A stretch of DNA of 64,000 bases from Toxorhynchites rutilus septentrionalis (taxonomy: Eukaryota; Arthropoda; Insecta; Diptera; Culicidae), in the NCBI RefSeq assembly GCF_029784135.1, contig NC_073745.1:277733803-277797802 (forward strand), in the 5' to 3' direction. Position 1 is the first letter of the stretch. The number at the start of each line of letters is the position of its first letter. The position numbers and the translations under genes were made by a program. A model generated the notes under the pieces. That model saw only the letters and a list, made by a program, of their open reading frames with translations, was not told the origin of the DNA and made no database searches. This document shows, one piece after another, positions 10,970-22,084 of this stretch.

Positions 10970-12798
10970 ACATATTACATATATTTCAACCAAAAATATT
11001 CCAACCAAACATGACTATTGAAAATTTTCGGAAAACTCTGAAGGAAAAAGGGAAAATTCAGAAAATTAAATTCCCATATGTTCTACAATTACATAGTGAC
11101 AAGTGCTGTTAGCCCATTTGATGTTTGGGCTAGCGAAATTGTTCGAAACTGGAAATGGATTTTAATGTGATGAAACGCACTCCTATATCTTCTTCTATCT
11201 ATGCCAATAAAAAAGTATCGCCGAATGTGTTGATAAGAACAAAACTCGAGGAAGGAATTGTCCGATTTAGGGCTGTCTTTATTCTATCATATTTTCTGTA
11301 TAAAACATTTATTCCATGTAGCGGAGGAACATGTTATTTACAAGTGGTTGAAAGATCTTGAACTAGAATTGTGTCTGAAAATGATATGATATTATAAAGA
11401 TGAGTTTTGGTAGAAATACTAGGAATTTTATAGTAAAAGGTAAATTCAACGGGATCGATTAGAAGATCAATCAATGAACAGTTCTGCGATTGGACCCATG
11501 AACTTGCACATAGTAAAAGAACGTGAATGTTTGAAGGTATTGATAACAAAAAACAAATTTTGGGCGGGACGAAGTTTGCCGGGTCAGCTAGTTTTTTATA
11601 TAATTTAAAAACATGGGCAAAACTAGATAATTGGAAATCGAGTCATTATCCAACAATAGAGGCAATGTTCATAATCTCTATATGCGAATGAATGATTTTT
11701 TTTACTTTGATGTATCTTTCAATCCAAAGTTGCCAGATGTCAGGTCATGTCTTTATTCTCCGACATGTTAGCCAATTGCTATTGGTAATAATGGAAGTAA
11801 TAATAAAAATGAACGCAAATTCATGCGAGATGAATAGTGAATCTGAATATCTCAGGAATATCAATATATCACCCTTTCAACCAAACATTTAGGCCTCCAA
11901 AGATGATCTATTCAGCACAGATATCTTAGCACATAATCCTAACTGATGGAACATTGTGTACATTTCTTCAATGCGATTAGTGCACTTCAGTAACAGCACG
12001 CAGATGTACCCAAATAGGAAAAGTCATTCCTATTTAACACTATAATATATTTTATATATTATATTTTACTTTCTTTTTGTCAAAAATTCATGGAAGAAGA
12101 TCTTTTGGGAAAAAGCTCACGACTTTTTCACATTTTCTCTCCAAATACACTTACATTTTATTAAGGATGGTTCGAAAAATAGTCTGCTTTCGGGAAAAAG
12201 TTCTAAAAATTGTTTTTTTTTATGGTTTTCAGGCGTTCATTATAAAAAGACCCTAGTTGTTTACATATTTTTTAGAGAGCTCACTCTTTTACATAACACT
12301 GCTAAAATTAAGGGGAACATGTTTTTTTACCTTTTTAAGAATATTAAGTTCTATGTTATGCCTCAGATCTGCCATATTAGGTTCTGTTTGTCTCAAAGCT
12401 TCCATCCGTCCCCATTGAGGTAGTTCAGTCACACAACTTATGGAGATGTATTCTCTGACCACTGCACAACAGGGTTATTATATCTACAGAATAATCTGTA
12501 TTTCTACATATTTTTTCGGCTTTTTGAAAGCAAGAATCTGTAGATACAGATTACAGATTTTACAGATTTTTTAGAATAACATTCCATAACATTAATAGTT
12601 TCGGTTTGATGTTAATAATATTTTTCCTGGTCAAATGTTTTATAAAAATGTGTTTTTCCATGTTTTTTACTGAAATTAAAACAAGCTGAAGAGTAGAACA
12701 TTTTTATCGGTGCGGGTAGTGCGTCCAGTAACTGAAATAGAACAAAAAGAGGAAGCAATATAAAAAAGAGTTCAACATTTTTCCTTTCACTTCCTATC
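10970..12798. other. Intergenic with element ends only
   Basis: This stretch contains a possible Helitron-type 3' end near 11560-11591 (listed separately) and, at about 12469-12570, a CAGGGTTATT start followed by self-complementary ACAGAATAATCTGTA and GAATCTGTAGATACAGATT blocks that resemble one end of an hAT-type MITE. No gene is supported. Confidence 0.35.
11560..11591 (+). mobile_element. Possible Helitron-like 3' terminus
   Basis: The sequence reads GGGCGGGACGAAGTTTGCC and then GGGTCAGCTAG, followed by T. Non-autonomous rolling-circle elements in insects commonly end in CTAG before a host T, and this GAAGTTTGCCGGGTCAGCTAG string is recalled as one such end. No matching 5' TC end was located, so the element length is unknown. 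Confidence 0.35.
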
Positions 12799-13205
12799 TA
12801 GTGATGTCTAAATTTTTCATTTATTCGATTATCGATTAATCGTTGGGGCATTTTTCAATATTCGATTCATTCGAATAATTGTTTTTCAATATTCGATTAA
12901 TCGAGCGAATATTTATTTCTTGTAATAATCACATATGACGTTGTCATTCTGGTCGCGTGGTCTATCGGGTTATCGATGTTAAATGGCTGGAGAAAAAAAT
13001 GTTGGAAAAAAAATATATAGCCTTATTCTTAACCCAAAAATGCATTAACCTTGAGAAAGTTTTCTTCTTTCATTAATCGCGATTACAGTAGCAATTATTC
13101 GATGTATTCATATTTTGATTTTAAATTATTCGATACAAAATTACTCGATTATAATTTCAGATATTCGATTATTTGAATTAATCGAACGATTAACCGACGT
13201 CTCTA
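12799..13205. mobile_element. hAT-type MITE with 8 bp target-site duplication
   Basis: The ends are TAGTGATGTC at the left and GACGTCTCTA at the right, with subterminal ATTAATCG and CGATTAAT blocks in inverted orientation. The 8 bp TTCCTATC directly flanks both sides (12791-12798 and 13206-13213). An 8 bp duplication with TAG-type ends is the hAT signature. The element is 407 bp and has no coding capacity. Confidence 0.85.
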
Positions 13206-14173
13206 TTCCTATCATGCATTGGATGTGATTATGGATGTGACTGTCCATTTCAATGCTGCCAGCGCTATTATAAAGGAGCGTGATAATATTACACCTCATC
13301 ATAAAATGAAGTTGGAAGGTGTTTTCTAAGACGATAAAGAAGAACATGAACGTGAATATATCTATCTCTGTCAGGGCCGTGTATTTGGCAAACTATACGA
13401 AAAACTTTCATTTAAATGTGTCTCCTGTTTCGCTCCCTCATATTGGCTCTAGCATATATATTATACAAATGATATACATGTATTGGGGAGTAGAACATTT
13501 TATGTTATCTTTCAGCTCATTTAATGTAATAAATCGGGAAGCCAGAAAATGTGCTAAAAATTAACTTTGGGTGTAGACGTTGAGCTTGGGCTGGACGTTG
13601 ATACCTTTGACTGTTGCAATCGTTGTTCAAATTTGATGCTCCTTGATGCTCAATTGTTCTGCAGGATTCCCATCGTCCAGTGGATTTTTTCCTCCTGTTG
13701 TCCAGCAATTGGATCAATATCATCATCGTCAAAGTTGATCAAGTCAGGAACAATTTCAATGCAGTCCGCAACGTTTGATAGAAAACGCCAAAGCCTCCAT
13801 AATTGTGTCACGACCACGAGCAGAATGATTATTCATATATGCAATCCTGTCCTTCTTCTATATCCAATCCTGTCCTTCTGCAATCCCTCCAATCAGGGCT
13901 TCAAGCAGCTGCTTCGAAATTTTCGATGATTACTCCGATAGCTGTTCTGAGCTGACGTCAGATTGCATAAATTGCAATCTGCGTCAGCTTCAAAAAGGCG
14001 GGTGGGTAATGTCGGGGACATAACCGGAGTGACGTAGGACTATACAAAGGGGACAGCTTCTGTTAAATATATATTTTAAATATATTGTTTTATTTTCTTC
14101 TCCTACGTGAATACCTACCTATCTACCTGAAAAATGGATTAGTTTACTGTTTACTCTTTATGAATATGTTGAT
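13206..14173. other. Repeat-derived spacer with a hairpin
   Basis: Positions 13560-13740 are a diverged copy of the interior of the MITE at 19.0-19.5 kb, sharing GACGTTGAG-TTGGGCTGGACGTTG and the minus-strand reading LDDxxxAxxLSxKE. Positions 13948-13988 form a near-perfect hairpin: GCTGACGTCAGATTGCA, a five-base loop, and the complement with one base missing. A GACGTAGGACTAT motif lies at about 14031, just before the H2A pseudogene region. Confidence 0.5.
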
Positions 14174-14189
14174 GGTTCTGAAAAGAACC
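14174..14189 (-). promoter_or_regulatory. Histone 3' stem-loop of H2A pseudogene 1
   Basis: GGTTCTTTTCAGAACC on the minus strand. The stem sequence differs from GGCCC copies, yet both sides changed together, so the six-pair stem is kept. AAAGAG follows at the spacing of the U7 downstream element. Confidence 0.8.
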
Positions 14190-14599
14190 TTTGGTGTTGT
14201 GTTTTTGTTATCACTCGATATTCCCATCTTGTTCGGTTAAACCTTCCTGTTTAGCTATTGCGTTTGCCACTCGCCACAGCTTTCACAGTTGGAAAGTTTC
14301 TTCCATCCAGCTTGTGACATGTTGTTCAGTAAATTACATTTAATGCGACGTGCCGGAGAAACACTTTGCCACTCACTGAAACTAATTGTTGCCTTGATGA
14401 GCGCCGAACCGAAGCACTCCGACGGCCGAAACTCTATAATCGCTGTTAGGTATACTGGTGCTCCGGCACCAATCCGTTCGGCTTAGTTACCCTTGCGGAG
14501 CAATCTGTGAATGCGACCAACAGGGAACTGGAGACCTGCACGGTTCGAGTGAGACTTTGCCTTTCCCTTAACTTGTTCTCCTTTGTTACGTCCACGATA
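14174..14599 (-). pseudogene. Histone H2A pseudogene 1 with its own 3' stem-loop
   Basis: Read from 14599 leftward, the frame gives [20 protein letters not shown], then RLLRKGN, a TAA in place of the next Tyr codon, then AERIGAGAPVYLTAIIEF. This is the N-terminal tail and first half of the H2A histone fold, nearly unchanged. After that the homology is broken: a deletion removes the ELAGNAARDNKKTR region and joins unrelated sequence. The usual start codon is altered. The 3' end keeps a histone processing signal, GGTTCTTTTCAGAACC on the minus strand (14174-14189), with AAAGAG 14 nt further on. A working H2A has about 125 codons and no introns, so this copy cannot make histone. Confidence 0.85.
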
Positions 14600-14833
14600 C
14601 CGATGCCGTACAACCACACGGGTTTACGGTTTGAAAGAAAATAAGATATTTTTTGGGGTCCGCGTGTTTTATACTCTAGCGGTACACACTCACAGGATAG
14701 AGACAAATCGGCAGACTCAGCCAGAGGGGCGAGTCCAACGAGACGAACGACTGAGCGTTAAAAGGGAGCGATGGCAAAAAAATACATTCATTACGATTTG
14801 TTCGCTCGTTGGATTCACATGCAGGCTAAAAAG

Positions 14834-14849
14834 GGTCCTTTTCAGGATC
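14834..14849 (+). promoter_or_regulatory. Histone 3' stem-loop with no histone gene attached
   Basis: GGTCCTTTTCAGGATC, with one G-T pair in the stem, followed 19 nt later by AAAGAG. It points away from H2A pseudogene 1, as expected for the 3' end of a divergent partner histone gene, but the 230 bases between hold no recognisable histone fold. Only the 3' processing signal and perhaps promoter sequence survive. Confidence 0.65.
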
Positions 14850-14884
14850 ACAAAATAATCTTCAATCTAAAGAGTTTATTGTTT

Positions 14885-15030
14885 TGTTATCACTCGATAT
14901 CCCCATCTTGTTCGGCTAAACCTTTCTGTTTAGCGATTGCGTTTGCCACTCGCCACAGCTTTCACAGTTGGAAAATTTCTTCCCATCCAGCTTATAACAT
15001 ATTTTACAGTAAATTACATTCAATGGCACG
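14885..15030 (-). repeat. Partial duplicate of the 3' part of H2A pseudogene 1
   Basis: Positions 14885-15030 repeat 14205-14345 in the same orientation (TTATCACTCGATAT-CCCATCTTGTTCGG, GCGTTTGCCACTCGCCACAG, AGTAAATTACATT blocks) with about 10% change. This indicates a local duplication of roughly 0.7 kb, or two adjacent insertions of the same histone-bearing repeat. Confidence 0.7.
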
Positions 15031-15424
15031 TCGCATTACCACCACTCAGTGTCGGATTGGAGGTAATTTTAACCTGTAATTGAACATTTGCGATGACAGT
15101 GGTACAGTGTCGACTTTCAATGTGGGGTCATAATTTGGACCCCGAACTCTATGTTTACAAAAATGTCCAACAAAATATCTCGCATTACAGGTCCGTCCAA
15201 TTAGCTAAATGTCGAGATAAGTGTAAATTACTGTACTTTCAATCTAGAAGCAATTTAAGAATTGGTGAAAATCAATAAGCTCAGAACAACTGCCGAATTC
15301 ACATACTCATCAGATCCTGGCAAACAAATTATGAAAAAATCAATTTGTGTTTTATGATTATTTTGGATAATGTTTTAGAAAGCATTGAACTGTATTTCCT
15401 AAACTCTTTTTTGGAAGGTTTAAT

Positions 15425-15440
15425 GGCCCTGAAAAGCGCC
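15425..15440 (-). promoter_or_regulatory. Histone 3' stem-loop of H2A pseudogene 2
   Basis: GGCGCTTTTCAGGGCC on the minus strand, a histone stem-loop with one mismatched pair. A run of A followed by AAAGAG lies about 15 nt downstream, matching the downstream element seen in the other copies. Confidence 0.7.
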
Positions 15441-15773
15441 TTGTTTTATGGAATGGTTCCAATTTAGAAAACTTAGTACTCGTGGTTTTGAAAAAACCCA
15501 TTTCGAACGCCCTCGATGCCGCCTTGTTCTGGATTTGCCACCAAAGCAGTTTGTATAAATAACAAACTTTTTTCTTCTGCTACCTGATGCCGTTTGCGAT
15601 TGCGTTTGCCACTCGCTGCAACCGCCTGTTGTCTTGATGTCCACCGAACCGAATGTGTTCTGTTCCGAATGCGGGTTTTCTTATCGTCGCGAGCAGCTTT
15701 GCCAGCTAACTCGATCACTTGGCCGGCGAAACTATATAACGCCAGCTAGGTGGACTGGTGCACTGGTACTAAC

Positions 15774-16366
15774 AAGGAGCTGGAATTGACAGGTGGTTCG
15801 TTTTCGACAGTATGAGGATAAGGCATGGATGATGCGAGAGGGGATGAAAAATGACAGCGGCTTTTTTTGTTTATAAACAAAGTAGATCAAATCTTTATGC
15901 TACATAGCGGTCCCCACCAACATATACCTACGCTGGGCTGGTTTCAATCGAACTAGCTGTTGTGTCTCACAACCCGAACGATCAGGCGAGTCGTCAGCTA
16001 AAGCAATACGGCACAAGCCCACCGGTTATTAAGAGCCACCTCTTTTATATACCCGCTAGCAAAGCTCCCACAATCGCTGAGTTTCCAATCCCAGCAGCAA
16101 CGGCAACAACCCTCACGTCCCGTAGAACAGCAATGCAGACAATAACTTGCAGCAGTCACCGAAACACTACAATGATGCCAACAGCGTAAACAAAACCAAC
16201 ATTTATGCGCAGCAAACACATAGCGGCATGCACTCCTCATTGCATGCCATTTGTTATCCTCTTTCTCTGAAAACTCTAGCCGTTCGTTTGGCCGCTGTCA
16301 ATTCGAACTCAAGTAATGGCTGAACAGCGGTTCTGACATAACGTTCCACCTTATTATACCGCCTTG
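15774..16366. mobile_element. 593 bp insertion in H2A pseudogene 2 with 9 bp duplication
   Basis: The nine bases GGTACTAAC occur at 15765-15773 and again at 16367-16375. Joining the flanks at one copy restores continuous H2A homology, so this is a real insertion with a target duplication of 8-9 bp. The ends are weakly inverted (AAGGAGCTGG at the left, CGTT-CCACCTTA...CCGCCTT at the right). No transposase is visible. An hAT- or P-type non-autonomous element would fit the duplication length. Confidence 0.75.
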
Positions 16367-16719
16367 GGTACTAACGCGCTCGGCCTAGCTACCCTTGCGG
16401 GGAACTCCAGATCAACACGGTTCGAGCGGGATTTTGCCTTTCCCTTCACTTTTCCTCCTTTACCATGTCCAGACATGGCTGCTTGAGTTGGTTTGTTGAT
16501 GTGTTGTGATGCGAACCGATGTGGTGTACGGTTTGAATGAGAATGATCGTTACGGCAGCGGAGCGGGGATTTTTAAGCTGACTGGCTGGCTCGAGAATTA
16601 CGCATGTGTGAGACTGCGACCAATGTTTCGTTCATTTTTTTCTTTTTCCTTTCCAATCGTGCTTCATTCTATTTCGCTGCTGCTCTGGTTGCCCGTTTTG
16701 GTCGGTACGATTTGAGGAG

Positions 16720-17000
16720 CACAAAACGGACCAATCAAAAATGGGCACATAGTGCATTTTAACAATGCTTGATATTTCACAATTATTCAATTATTTATCT
16801 CAAGAAAAATTAAATGTTATTCGTTATTATAGATGCGTAGATATATTTCCTATCAATTGATGCAAAAACCTTTGCGATCTATTGAGAAATGCTCGAGTTA
16901 TAAGCGTTCCAAACCTTGCATTTTTTCCTACTTGTTCAGTGCCTAGATTTCCATTTCACCCCCTATATCTTCCGGTTAGACGTAGTCCTACGTCAAAAGG
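16720..17000. repeat. Inverted copy of the GACGTAGGACTACGTC-led repeat
   Basis: This matches, in reverse, the first 280 bases of the elements starting at 22635 and 25724: GGACCAATCAAAA, AATGCTTGATATTTCACA, ATAAGCGTTCCAAACC and finally TTCCGGTTAGACGTAGTCC. The leading motif lies at about 16979-16996. Only this part of the element is present. Confidence 0.65.
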
Positions 17001-19002
17001 GTACATTGCTTCCGCAATAGCAGTTGAACAGCGACCAGAACTGGTTCGAGGGCATCAACCAATTCCTTTATCGCTGTCAGTTCTTCATCGCTGAAGCTTA
17101 TCTTGTGTTTCGTTTTCAGATCTAGCAGCTAGGGATTGCATTACCGTTCCAAAATTTCAATAACCGGTTATTCGGTAATGAAAATTTCATTACCGGTAAA
17201 ACCGGTAAATTACCGGTGAAAAACATACTTTAAAATTAACCCATTTTTTTGAAGAAACGGCTTTTATTTATAATGATTAGTTTATAAAAAAAAGTAGAAG
17301 GGTCTGAGCCTAGGGGCACGGACGGAAGTTTGACGTAGGACTGTGATTGTTCAGAACTCTTGGTTATTTTAAATATATTTCTTTTCATTGTTCAGAAATC
17401 TGTTAGTTTAACTCTTTTGAAACTCTAAATAGTAGCCCTTACTTATCTTCGCAATAAAAAAACGATCAGCCTCTGTAATTCAACATATCACAATCATTTA
17501 AAGTTGACTATTAGTCTAAAAAACTGCTACTGCTCGCTGGCTATAGTGAGATAAGAATCTGTTACTTTTTTATTTATTGGAAACCTCAATTTAACGGAAC
17601 GGAACGTAATTTATCCCTGGAAATAACAATTTTTCAAAAATATCAGAGTATTTCGTATTTGACAACCAGTCGAACAAATATCAGATAAATGCCAATGTCC
17701 TGGATGTATGAAATGAATATGGTGGAATGTACGAGCGACATGCCATGCGCTGCCATTACTACTTTTCACATCGTGACATCACGATTTGTGTTTAAAGTGT
17801 TATAGCAACCAAATCCTTGAAAAAGGGCTATTTTCAGTATTTTTTCTATTAAAAAACAGATACATTTTTTGGAGTTCCCACTGGATACGAGTATAATGTA
17901 ATGATGTATTTTCACTTTCATTATTTTAACAATACCAAGTTGATATTTTTAAGTCTCTCAGTGTCGGCGTATGTGTTGTGGGGAAATAGTTTGCAATTAA
18001 GAAGCATTCCACCGAAAATGTTACTGCCTTTGAAAAGTAAGAATACGACTGCTCTCTGAACCTTTTTTCCATCTCACAAACAATTGCAAGATTTCATGGG
18101 CACTTTGGCTCAAAAAGAAAATGGTGTGGGCTCCGAAACATGCAGTCGAATCTGCCGGATCGTTTATTTTATAGCGAAGATAAGTAAGGGCTACTATTTA
18201 GAGGGCCGGTTGTTGTATGTACTCATAGCTTTCGAACGGTTTGTAACGAACAAAGAAAGACATTAAGCTTCTGGCAGGTAGTTCAACTGTCTAAATGAAA
18301 ATGATTAATGAATATCAGTGGGACGCATAACAGGATGGAATGGTAGATGAAGTATATTGTGAAAGATGCAAACAAACGAAAATTATATCGTCATTGATTA
18401 TATTGAATATGAAATTTATCGGGAAGAAACGTAAAAACAAGTTGAAAATGCTCACGATTTCATTATATTTTGAGGTAAAATACACATGAAATCATGAAGT
18501 TGCTTTATTTTTAATGGATAGCTATGTTATTGTGATTCTTTCCATTGTCTTATTCTTATTATTAGGCATCGGGAGCAGTAGCTTTTTCGGTGAAATAATG
18601 TTCGTTTGCAATTTTGTGTTACATACAACATTCATGGGAACGAAGTTGGAAGAAAGAATGCATAATACATAATTTACCTTCGCACCTGCTCGCAAAACAT
18701 ACCACTTTTATTTGTTAAATTGCTCACTTGTTTTATTATTTCAACTGTTGATGTCTCAGGCGAAATGGTGGATAAATTTGCCGTCTAATGGTATATATTA
18801 TAACATATATCGTAAGAACGATTCTGCGTTATATGCATTTGAAAACTCTTAATAAACGTTACATTCTTCGTGGAGTGACCCCCTTCTATAGAAATCAAAG
18901 ACGCAGTCTTACATCAAAACATTTTGCGAGTTGTTGCTTGTTTAAGTAATACTTAAGGACACAGAGAATGTTATTTTATAATCACCTAATCTAGATAGGA
19001 TC
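17001..19002. other. Intergenic with repeat pieces
   Basis: Positions 17127-17225 start TAGGGATTGCATTACCG and contain several ACCGGTAA blocks, resembling one end of an hAT-type element; the other end was not found. Positions 17287-17345 (CCTAGGGGCACGGACGG through GACGTAGGACTGTG) match the sequence that replaces the end of the zinc-finger gene at 49.29-49.35 kb. The rest, to 19002, shows nothing recognisable. Confidence 0.4.
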
Positions 19003-19506
19003 TCATTAACAAAGTTTTCAGAAGAGAAAAACGCCCGTTCAGAGTCCAATTATGTTTGGCGTACAGTACGGAGAGTATCGAATACCATTGTCATGATTTG
19101 TCTCTGATGCTCTGTGTATGAAAACTCTTGTCCGAGGGTTTTCATCAATCCGTTTATAGACGTTGAGTTTGGGCTGGACGTTGGTCTCTTTGACTGTTGC
19201 AGTCTTCGTTCAAGTTTTTCCTTGTTGCTCAATTTTGCTGCAGATTTCGCATCATCCAGTGGATTTTTTTTTTCTCCTGATGTGCAGCTACTGAATCAAT
19301 ATTATCATCGTCAAATTTTTTGAGAGTTTGGCTTCTTTAAACCTATGTAACTGAGCCTGTACAAATAAACGAGTTATAAAAAAAAAATCGTCAAATTTGA
19401 TCAAATCATGGACAATTTCAAATGCATGCTTGACCAATGCAGTGCGTCACGTGACATAATTGGACTCTGAACGAGCGTTTTTCTCTTCTGGGAACTTTGT
19501 TAATAA
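19003..19506. mobile_element. MITE-like element with ~48 bp inverted ends
   Basis: The left end (TTAACAAAGTTTTCAGAAG, then AGAAAAACGCCCGTTCAG) is repeated inverted at the right end (about 19455-19503). The interior on the minus strand reads ERRLQQSKRPTSSPNSTS after a run of A that breaks the frame. A diverged copy of this interior lies at 13560-13740, so it may be the remnant of a transposon protein rather than a host gene. Confidence 0.6.
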
Positions 19507-20375
19507 GGTCCGATATAGATTAGAAGACGCCAAAGTCATTACTAATTATGTCACGATGAACCGCGGTGCAGATTAGCCGCGAAAGCGAGTTTCCAAATCT
19601 GTGTTCCACTGATTGCCACATTAGTTTGAAACATAGGATACGATTCTTTAGCAATGTCCGACAGCTTTAGCGCAAGTCGGACAGAATACGTTTGCCTGAT
19701 GCATTAAGTTTGCCCGGCGCAAAATCATAACAAAATCATAATCATACTCGCGCACGGTATCACAGACCGTCTCCTACCCATGATGTTTTTCCCGCGCCAA
19801 AATATTTCTAGCCTACTACACTTTTACTGAGCGGTCATTTCTGTTGCAGTTGGTTTCTAATGCGATTCATTCCAGGAACCCTCATTTCATGATATAGGGT
19901 GACCAAAAGTTTCGATGAAATAAAAAATCTAACTTTTTTTATCCTCATAGATAGAGGTAAACATATTTCGACAATGTTGTAGCCCCAGTTATTTTAAGAA
20001 ACTTTGTGACCATATGAACATCCAAATTGTCGATTTCCTTCATTGAGTCCTCTCTTCAAGTTACTCATGAGTTGGGAATGAGTTTCCTAGTCGAGACACA
20101 CACATCCATTACGTCTGGTTGTACTGCTTCATGTCCAGAGGGCGCAAGTGCGCGGTAACGTAATTCTTGGTGGCACCAAATCTAATAACAATCAAAGCAA
20201 ACGAATGCAAATCGGCAAATGTCATAACATCATAACGCGCAAAAATAGCGTTTACAACGAAAATTTTCTTCTCTTAGTACCGTTAATTTAGCTACTTACC
20301 GATGGTCTGATTGTATTGTACTTTGTGTCGCGTTGCCTTGTGATAGTTAAAGTCTAGTCAAAACCAAAGATAGCG
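19507..20375. other. Upstream region of the unknown three-exon gene
   Basis: This holds a copy of the GTTTGAAACATAGGA / GTCCGAC repeat at 19.6-19.7 kb and a fragment of the 4.2-5.0 kb foldback at 19.90-20.00 kb. From 20.0 kb to the ATG at 20376 no repeat was recognised, so this part is the likely promoter and 5' UTR. No TATA box is evident. Confidence 0.4.
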
Positions 20376-21824
20376 ATGAGCTCGCGAACGTGCTCCTCGA
20401 TGGATTTCTCCAGCTTTGTGAACGAATTGAACCAGAGCCCCCAAATTGATTATGAAAACGCCGCCAATCGTAACTGTTACCTGCCGGAAACTCGTTTGTC
20501 GCAAGATTTTGAGAACAGAATGCAAAAACTTTTAGCCAACTACGATTTGGATGAAATGGATGTTGCTGCCGTAGACGACGATGATCCTCCGTCGGAATCT
20601 GCTGTTTGCAACAAACTGGAAGGTAAGGCAATTAGCTTAGTATGTGCGAATTCACAATAAATGATAATAATTTTTATAGCTATGAATGAATGTAATAATT
20701 CCGGCTCAAAAATTGATATGAGTCAAAACGGTTCTTTGGATACCACAGCGGAGACCTATTTCTCACCAGTGGAACTATCGCCGGATGATTTCGAAAACAG
20801 TGACGACGAGGGAAGTTCCGACGAACAGCAACAGTCGCGTTCGCTTTCACTCTCGTACTCTCTTTCGGTTTCACATGCGCAGGAGAATTTCTCCCAAAGC
20901 ACCGACAAAGGACTCTCGAAGCGATACGACTCACCTTGCTCGTACGAGGATGATCGCGAGTCCGAGTGTACCAATTTTGATAAGCTGGATGACTGGAATG
21001 ATCTTATAAACGATTTGCATAACAACAACAATAATAATAATAATGCCGATAATGCGAACAGAGATTTTAGAGACTACTACGAGGATTACCTACTGACGGG
21101 TAAAGGACAGACTGGCACCGCTTCCGGCGGGCCCGGCGAAGGTGAAACAAACGAGGAATGTGATTCAAAATCGATAGATAAATTCTGCAAGGTGGAGGAC
21201 AAGGATGTGATTGATTCGGTTGAGAAATCAAACGGTGAGCATTCCGAGAACTCAGACAATTTTTCACATAGTTGGTATCAATACAATCTGAATAATGACT
21301 ACCCTATATTATTTTTTACAGATCCTCGCCCTGATACGCCTGCTCTACTTCCTCGTAAAACGATAACCACGGAAAAATATCGGAACTTTCAGGAATATCG
21401 TAATCCGGCTGACGCGAGCGAGCGGGAAATGTTCCTCGATGATAACTCGAACTCTCTTGCAGCGGATATGGACGAAACGGCCATCATTCAACCAAGTTCA
21501 GGTAAGCGTAAGTTTGCCTTCGAAGACCGAGAAGACTATGAATACGAGGTGAACACATTGATTGTGGAGAAATTCCACAAGACTGATGTCGTGCCGGATC
21601 GTGGATGTCATCCTCCGATTTCACTAATCGACGAGGAAAAATTCGCCAAGATGACTCGGGTTGAGTTTCCCAATAAAATACCCGTTCCAGAGTTACACGA
21701 ATGCGATGAGGGAAAGAAAGAAGCTGATGAGTCCGCTCCGATTGGGGGAGAAATGGAGGATATCGCAACGACGCCTACGAACAGCAGGAACATTCAGCAA
21801 ATGTTCCATGACGAGAAGCGTTGA
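20376..21824 (+). CDS. Acidic disordered protein of unknown function, three exons
   Basis: I do not recognise the family. The proposed exons are 20376-20622, 20680-21234 and 21322-21824, with GT-AG phase-1 introns of 57 and 87 nt (donors GTAAGG and GTGAGC; acceptors TTTTTATAG and TTTTTTACAG). Spliced length is 434 residues. The 87 nt intron is a multiple of three with no stop, so reading through it would also give an open protein. The protein begins MSSRTCSSMDFSSFVNELNQ, is rich in Ser, Asp, Glu and Asn, has a poly-Asn run in the middle, and ends with a more ordered-looking region (EDYEYEVNTLIVEKFHKTDV, then TRVEFPNKIPVPEL). There is no signal peptide, membrane segment or catalytic motif. Codon use and clean splice sites support a real gene; its composition suggests a nuclear or regulatory protein, which is inference. 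Confidence 0.75.
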
Positions 21825-22035
21825 AAGCGGCAGCATCCAAAGATGCTTCCAATGCTCACTTCCCGTTCGAATCTAAATTTTAATCTACCGGAAATTGAAA
21901 TGCTTTTTTTAATTCCATGAATCTTTATTCACTGACCATTTCATCATCAATACATACTTTTACTTAACATTTTTTTATTTACAATTTAATCAGTATTTCT
22001 GTTATGTTAAACTAGAGTTATTATCTTATATATCA

Positions 22036-22084
<49 letters not shown>

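Larger units (their letters stand above)
15425..16476 (-). pseudogene. Histone H2A pseudogene 2, split by an insertion
   Basis: The start is intact: ATG at 16474-16476 begins MSGHGKGGKVKGKAKSRSNR, an H2A tail with one change. A small deletion removes the VGRIHRLL region, and the frame then passes a TAG in place of the next Tyr codon into AERVSTSAPVHLAG. Within that stretch a 593 bp insertion (15774-16366) interrupts the gene, flanked by duplicated GGTACTAAC. The 3' half continues as VIELAGKAARDDKKTRI, then degrades through rearranged sequence to a C-terminal remnant. It ends with a stem-loop, GGCGCTTTTCAGGGCC on the minus strand (15425-15440, one mismatch), and AAAGAG beyond. H2A identity is firm; the gene is non-functional. 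Confidence 0.85.

Noticed and set aside
14446..14706. 86-codon minus-strand frame over the H2A region
   Set aside because: It is in the wrong phase; the H2A homology lies in another frame with a stop.
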